Source of the DNA: Pelagirhabdus alkalitolerans
GTDB lineage: Bacteria > Bacillota > Bacilli > Bacillales > Amphibacillaceae
Direction of reading: 5' to 3'
DNA: 64,000 nt
NCBI RefSeq assembly: GCF_900096905.1
Contig: NZ_FMYI01000004.1
Span: forward strand, 171,247 to 235,246
The notes below the pieces were generated by a model. That model saw only the letters and a program-made list of their open reading frames with translations, was not told where the DNA came from and did not search any database. This document shows positions 62,256 through 64,000 of this stretch, one piece after another. Numbering within the stretch: the first letter of the stretch is position 1; each line of letters starts with the position of its first letter. The position numbers and the translations under genes were made by a program.

Positions 62256-63218
62256 CTAATTTCGGTGGACATAGCCACCTCTTTTTAATAGCCGTACTTT
62301 TTCATCTTGATGTATATAAACAGTTGAATCCCCATCTGTTGCATAACCGACTTGAGTTACAGTTAGATTCGATTTTTCTGCAGCCTCTTGTACAATTGGC
62401 CAATCTTTTTCACTAACTGCGCCCAACAGTTCAAAATCTTCTCCACCAGCTAATATAAATTCTTCTTGTTTATTTGATTGTATTGACCTTAACTCATCAG
62501 AAATAGGCAATTGATCGTAGTCTAAATAAATCGAAACACCCGAGCTTTCAGCCAATTCATTTGCTTCGCTTGAAATACCATCACTGATATCATTTAACGC
62601 TACTCGGTTTAATACCTTCAATCTCTCTGCAAAATCAACACGAGGTGTCGGTAATCGATGACGGTCAATTAAGTAACGATGGCTTTCAACCCTTGGGTCA
62701 TCACTTAACAATAAGTCCAATCCACATGCTGAGTCGCCTAATGTGCCTGTTACAAACAAAACATCTCCAGAGCGTACGTGATGCCTTAATCGCACTTTAT
62801 CTTTTTCAACTTTCCCATTTATCGTAACTGATAATACAAGTTGGTCACCAGAAACCGTATCGCCACCAATTAAATCAATCTTATAAGCCTTGCTGATTGA
62901 TTCCATCCCTTTGTAGATCGCTATTAACTCTTCATCAGTCCACTCTTTCGGAACAACGAGTGAAATAAGATACGATACAGGTGTTGCACCCATAGCAGCC
63001 ATATCACTAATATTAGCTGCAAGAACTCGGTACCCTATATGAAAAGGATCCATTGTCTTTTTGGAGAAGTGAATGCCTTCTACAAACGTATCAACAGCCG
63101 TTACCACATCTTGATAAGGTTGACGAAATACAGCAGCATCGTCACCAATCCCTTTAATGATTGTATCATGTCGATAATAATTTGGTTTTATTTGTTTTAT
63201 AAATTCAAATTCGTCCAT
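62256..63218 (-). CDS. thiL: Thiamine-monophosphate kinase
   Basis: 320 residues from ATG 63218 (GAAGGATG upstream); the frame is open to 63263. PurM-like fold with GIGDDAAVF (~26), AVDTFVEGIHF, LIGGDTVSG (~120), ALNDISDGISSEA (~205) and AGGEDFELL (~258). It phosphorylates thiamine monophosphate to the active cofactor. First gene of the tsa operon, downstream of the rrn/tRNA operon, as in B. subtilis next to rrnE. Confidence 0.97.
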   Translation of the reverse strand: MDEFEFIKQIKPNYYRHDTIIKGIGDDAAVFRQPYQDVVTAVDTFVEGIHFSKKTMDPFHIGYRVLAANISDMAAMGATPVSYLISLVVPKEWTDEELIAIYKGMESISKAYKIDLIGGDTVSGDQLVLSVTINGKVEKDKVRLRHHVRSGDVLFVTGTLGDSACGLDLLLSDDPRVESHRYLIDRHRLPTPRVDFAERLKVLNRVALNDISDGISSEANELAESSGVSIYLDYDQLPISDELRSIQSNKQEEFILAGGEDFELLGAVSEKDWPIVQEAAEKSNLTVTQVGYATDGDSTVYIHQDEKVRLLKRGGYVHRN

Positions 63219-63260
63219 GCCATCACATCCTTCTTCATTACCTCTATCATAGCAAAAAAA

Positions 63261-63282
63261 CATTCGAATAGAAATTCGAATG
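63261..63282 (-). terminator. Intrinsic terminator of the rrn-tRNA operon
   Basis: 9-bp perfect stem CATTCGAAT / ATTCGAATG, 4-nt loop, followed on the minus strand by TTTTTTT. It lies between tRNA-Asp and thiL and would end the rRNA transcript. Confidence 0.85.
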
Positions 63283-63408
63283 TCTATTAAGATGCAATAG
63301 ACAGTTGTAAAACATCTGTATGACAGTCACTCATAATAAATGAGCATACAAAAAAACTGCTTTTTCTGATCCGTTGAAAAGAAAAAACAGTCTGTAATCA
63401 TGAAATAA

Positions 63409-63485
63409 TGGCGGTCCGGACGGGACTCGAACCCGCGACCTCCTGCGTGACAGGCAGGCATTCTAACCAACTGAACTACCGGACC
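63409..63485 (-). tRNA. tRNA-Asp (GTC)
   Basis: 77 nt including encoded CCA. Acceptor arms GGTCCGG / CCGGACC, anticodon stem-loop CCTGCCTGTCACGCAGG with GTC anticodon, T-arm GCGGGTTCGAGTCCCGT. Confidence 0.97.
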
Positions 63486-63489
63486 ATTT

Positions 63490-63566
<77 letters not shown>

Positions 63567-63585
63567 ATAATATAAATATGATTTT

Positions 63586-63699
63586 GTTTAGCGACGTCCT
63601 ACTCTTGCAGGGGTAAACCCAACTACCATCGGCGCTGAAGAGCTTAACTTCTGTGTTCGGCATGGGAACAGGTGTGACCTCTTCGCGATTGTCACTAAA
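63586..63699 (-). rRNA. rrf: 5S ribosomal RNA
   Basis: About 114 nt on the minus strand, from TTTAGTGACAATCGCGAAGA to GACGTCGCTAAAC. Contains the conserved GTTCCCATGCCGAACACAGA loop and AGAGTAGGACG 3' stem. Followed by tRNA-fMet and tRNA-Asp. Confidence 0.96.
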
Positions 63700-64000
63700 C
63701 AAAGTCAATATGAAGGATGTATCTTCAAAACTAGGGCCCACACGATGTGGGTTCGTTCGATGTTGCCACAGGACGTGGCGGTCTTAATCGAACCTCCATG
63801 TTTGAGGTTTGCACCTTCAAAACTAGATAAGAATGTAGACAAGGTCATATCGGGTGTTGCTTGGTTGAATCTAGCTTTCGTTCCCGACAACTCGTGTCCT
63901 TCCTTCACCTCTGTGCGATAAGTTATCATCGATTCGCCTATGGCTCATCGTGATGCCTTTATCTTCATCGGTTCAGTCCAGGCCTTTCGTTGTCAAACGG
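63700..64000 (-). other. rRNA operon spacer upstream of 5S
   Basis: Non-coding spacer of the same operon. It contains two copies of CTTCAAAACTAG (plus strand 63723-63734 and 63815-63826), typical of Bacillaceae rRNA spacers, and small hairpins CCCACA-CGA-TGTGGG (63737-63751), GCCAC...GTGGC and AACCTC...GAGGTT that may guide rRNA processing. The 23S 3' end is not recognisable and must lie beyond base 64000. Confidence 0.6.

Noticed and set aside
63860..64000. 3' end of 23S rRNA
   Set aside because: The expected conserved 3'-terminal 23S sequence is not recognisable; the region looks like spacer.

Overview
The window is one AT-rich chromosomal segment of a spore-forming, probably halophilic or alkaliphilic member of the Bacillaceae. 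Evidence for this: the groESL / CPBP protease / ydiK / rex / ydiF / tsaD-rimI-tsaB-tsaE-thiL block follows the Bacillus subtilis order and ends at an rrn operon carrying tRNA-fMet and tRNA-Asp; a CIRCE element, a Fur box and sigma-A-type promoters are present; two divergent promoters fit the sporulation sigma-K consensus; surface proteins are strongly acidic; and there is an ectoine-hydrolase-like enzyme. I see no prophage, no intact transposase and no CRISPR array.

Layout. 1-13.7 kb: the end of a chemoreceptor gene, a very large MMPL exporter, a divergent pair of probable spore genes (about 5.2-6.9 kb), a Ktr-type K+ channel subunit, an Rpn-type nuclease relative, an RlmI-like methyltransferase with an AEC permease, and a UbiB-like kinase with a phasin-like protein. 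13.8-18 kb: ung-amidase and two paralogous GNAT acetyltransferases. 18-29 kb: two catabolic operons on either side of a PucR regulator. One encodes an ectoine-hydrolase-like M24 enzyme, a trans-sulfuration-family PLP enzyme and an M20 deacylase. The other encodes MetNIQ-type transport, a UroD-superfamily protein with thiol-methyltransferase-type zinc ligands, a ProC-like reductase and a VOC protein. This is the best candidate in the window for an undescribed pathway.

29-39 kb: an acidic Ser-rich membrane-anchored protein, a 160-bp intergenic repeat, a large LPxTG-like surface protein with a divergent AraC regulator, a CopB/CueP copper pair and a soluble chemoreceptor. 39-45.4 kb: a six-gene Fur-controlled siderophore uptake operon with two binding proteins and a flavoprotein reductase. 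45.4-53.4 kb: accessory DNA with a decayed gene, a lone cytoplasmic GH115 glycosidase and its AraC regulator, small lipoproteins, a P-loop kinase-like protein, and a second, longer copy of the intergenic repeat that ends where a short lipoprotein gene ends. 53.4-64 kb: the conserved housekeeping block, including a dense DnaA-box cluster between ydiF and tsaD.

Start codons were chosen mainly from Shine-Dalgarno spacing and are stated where they differ from the longest possible frame. All function calls come from reading motifs and context by eye; no database search was run.
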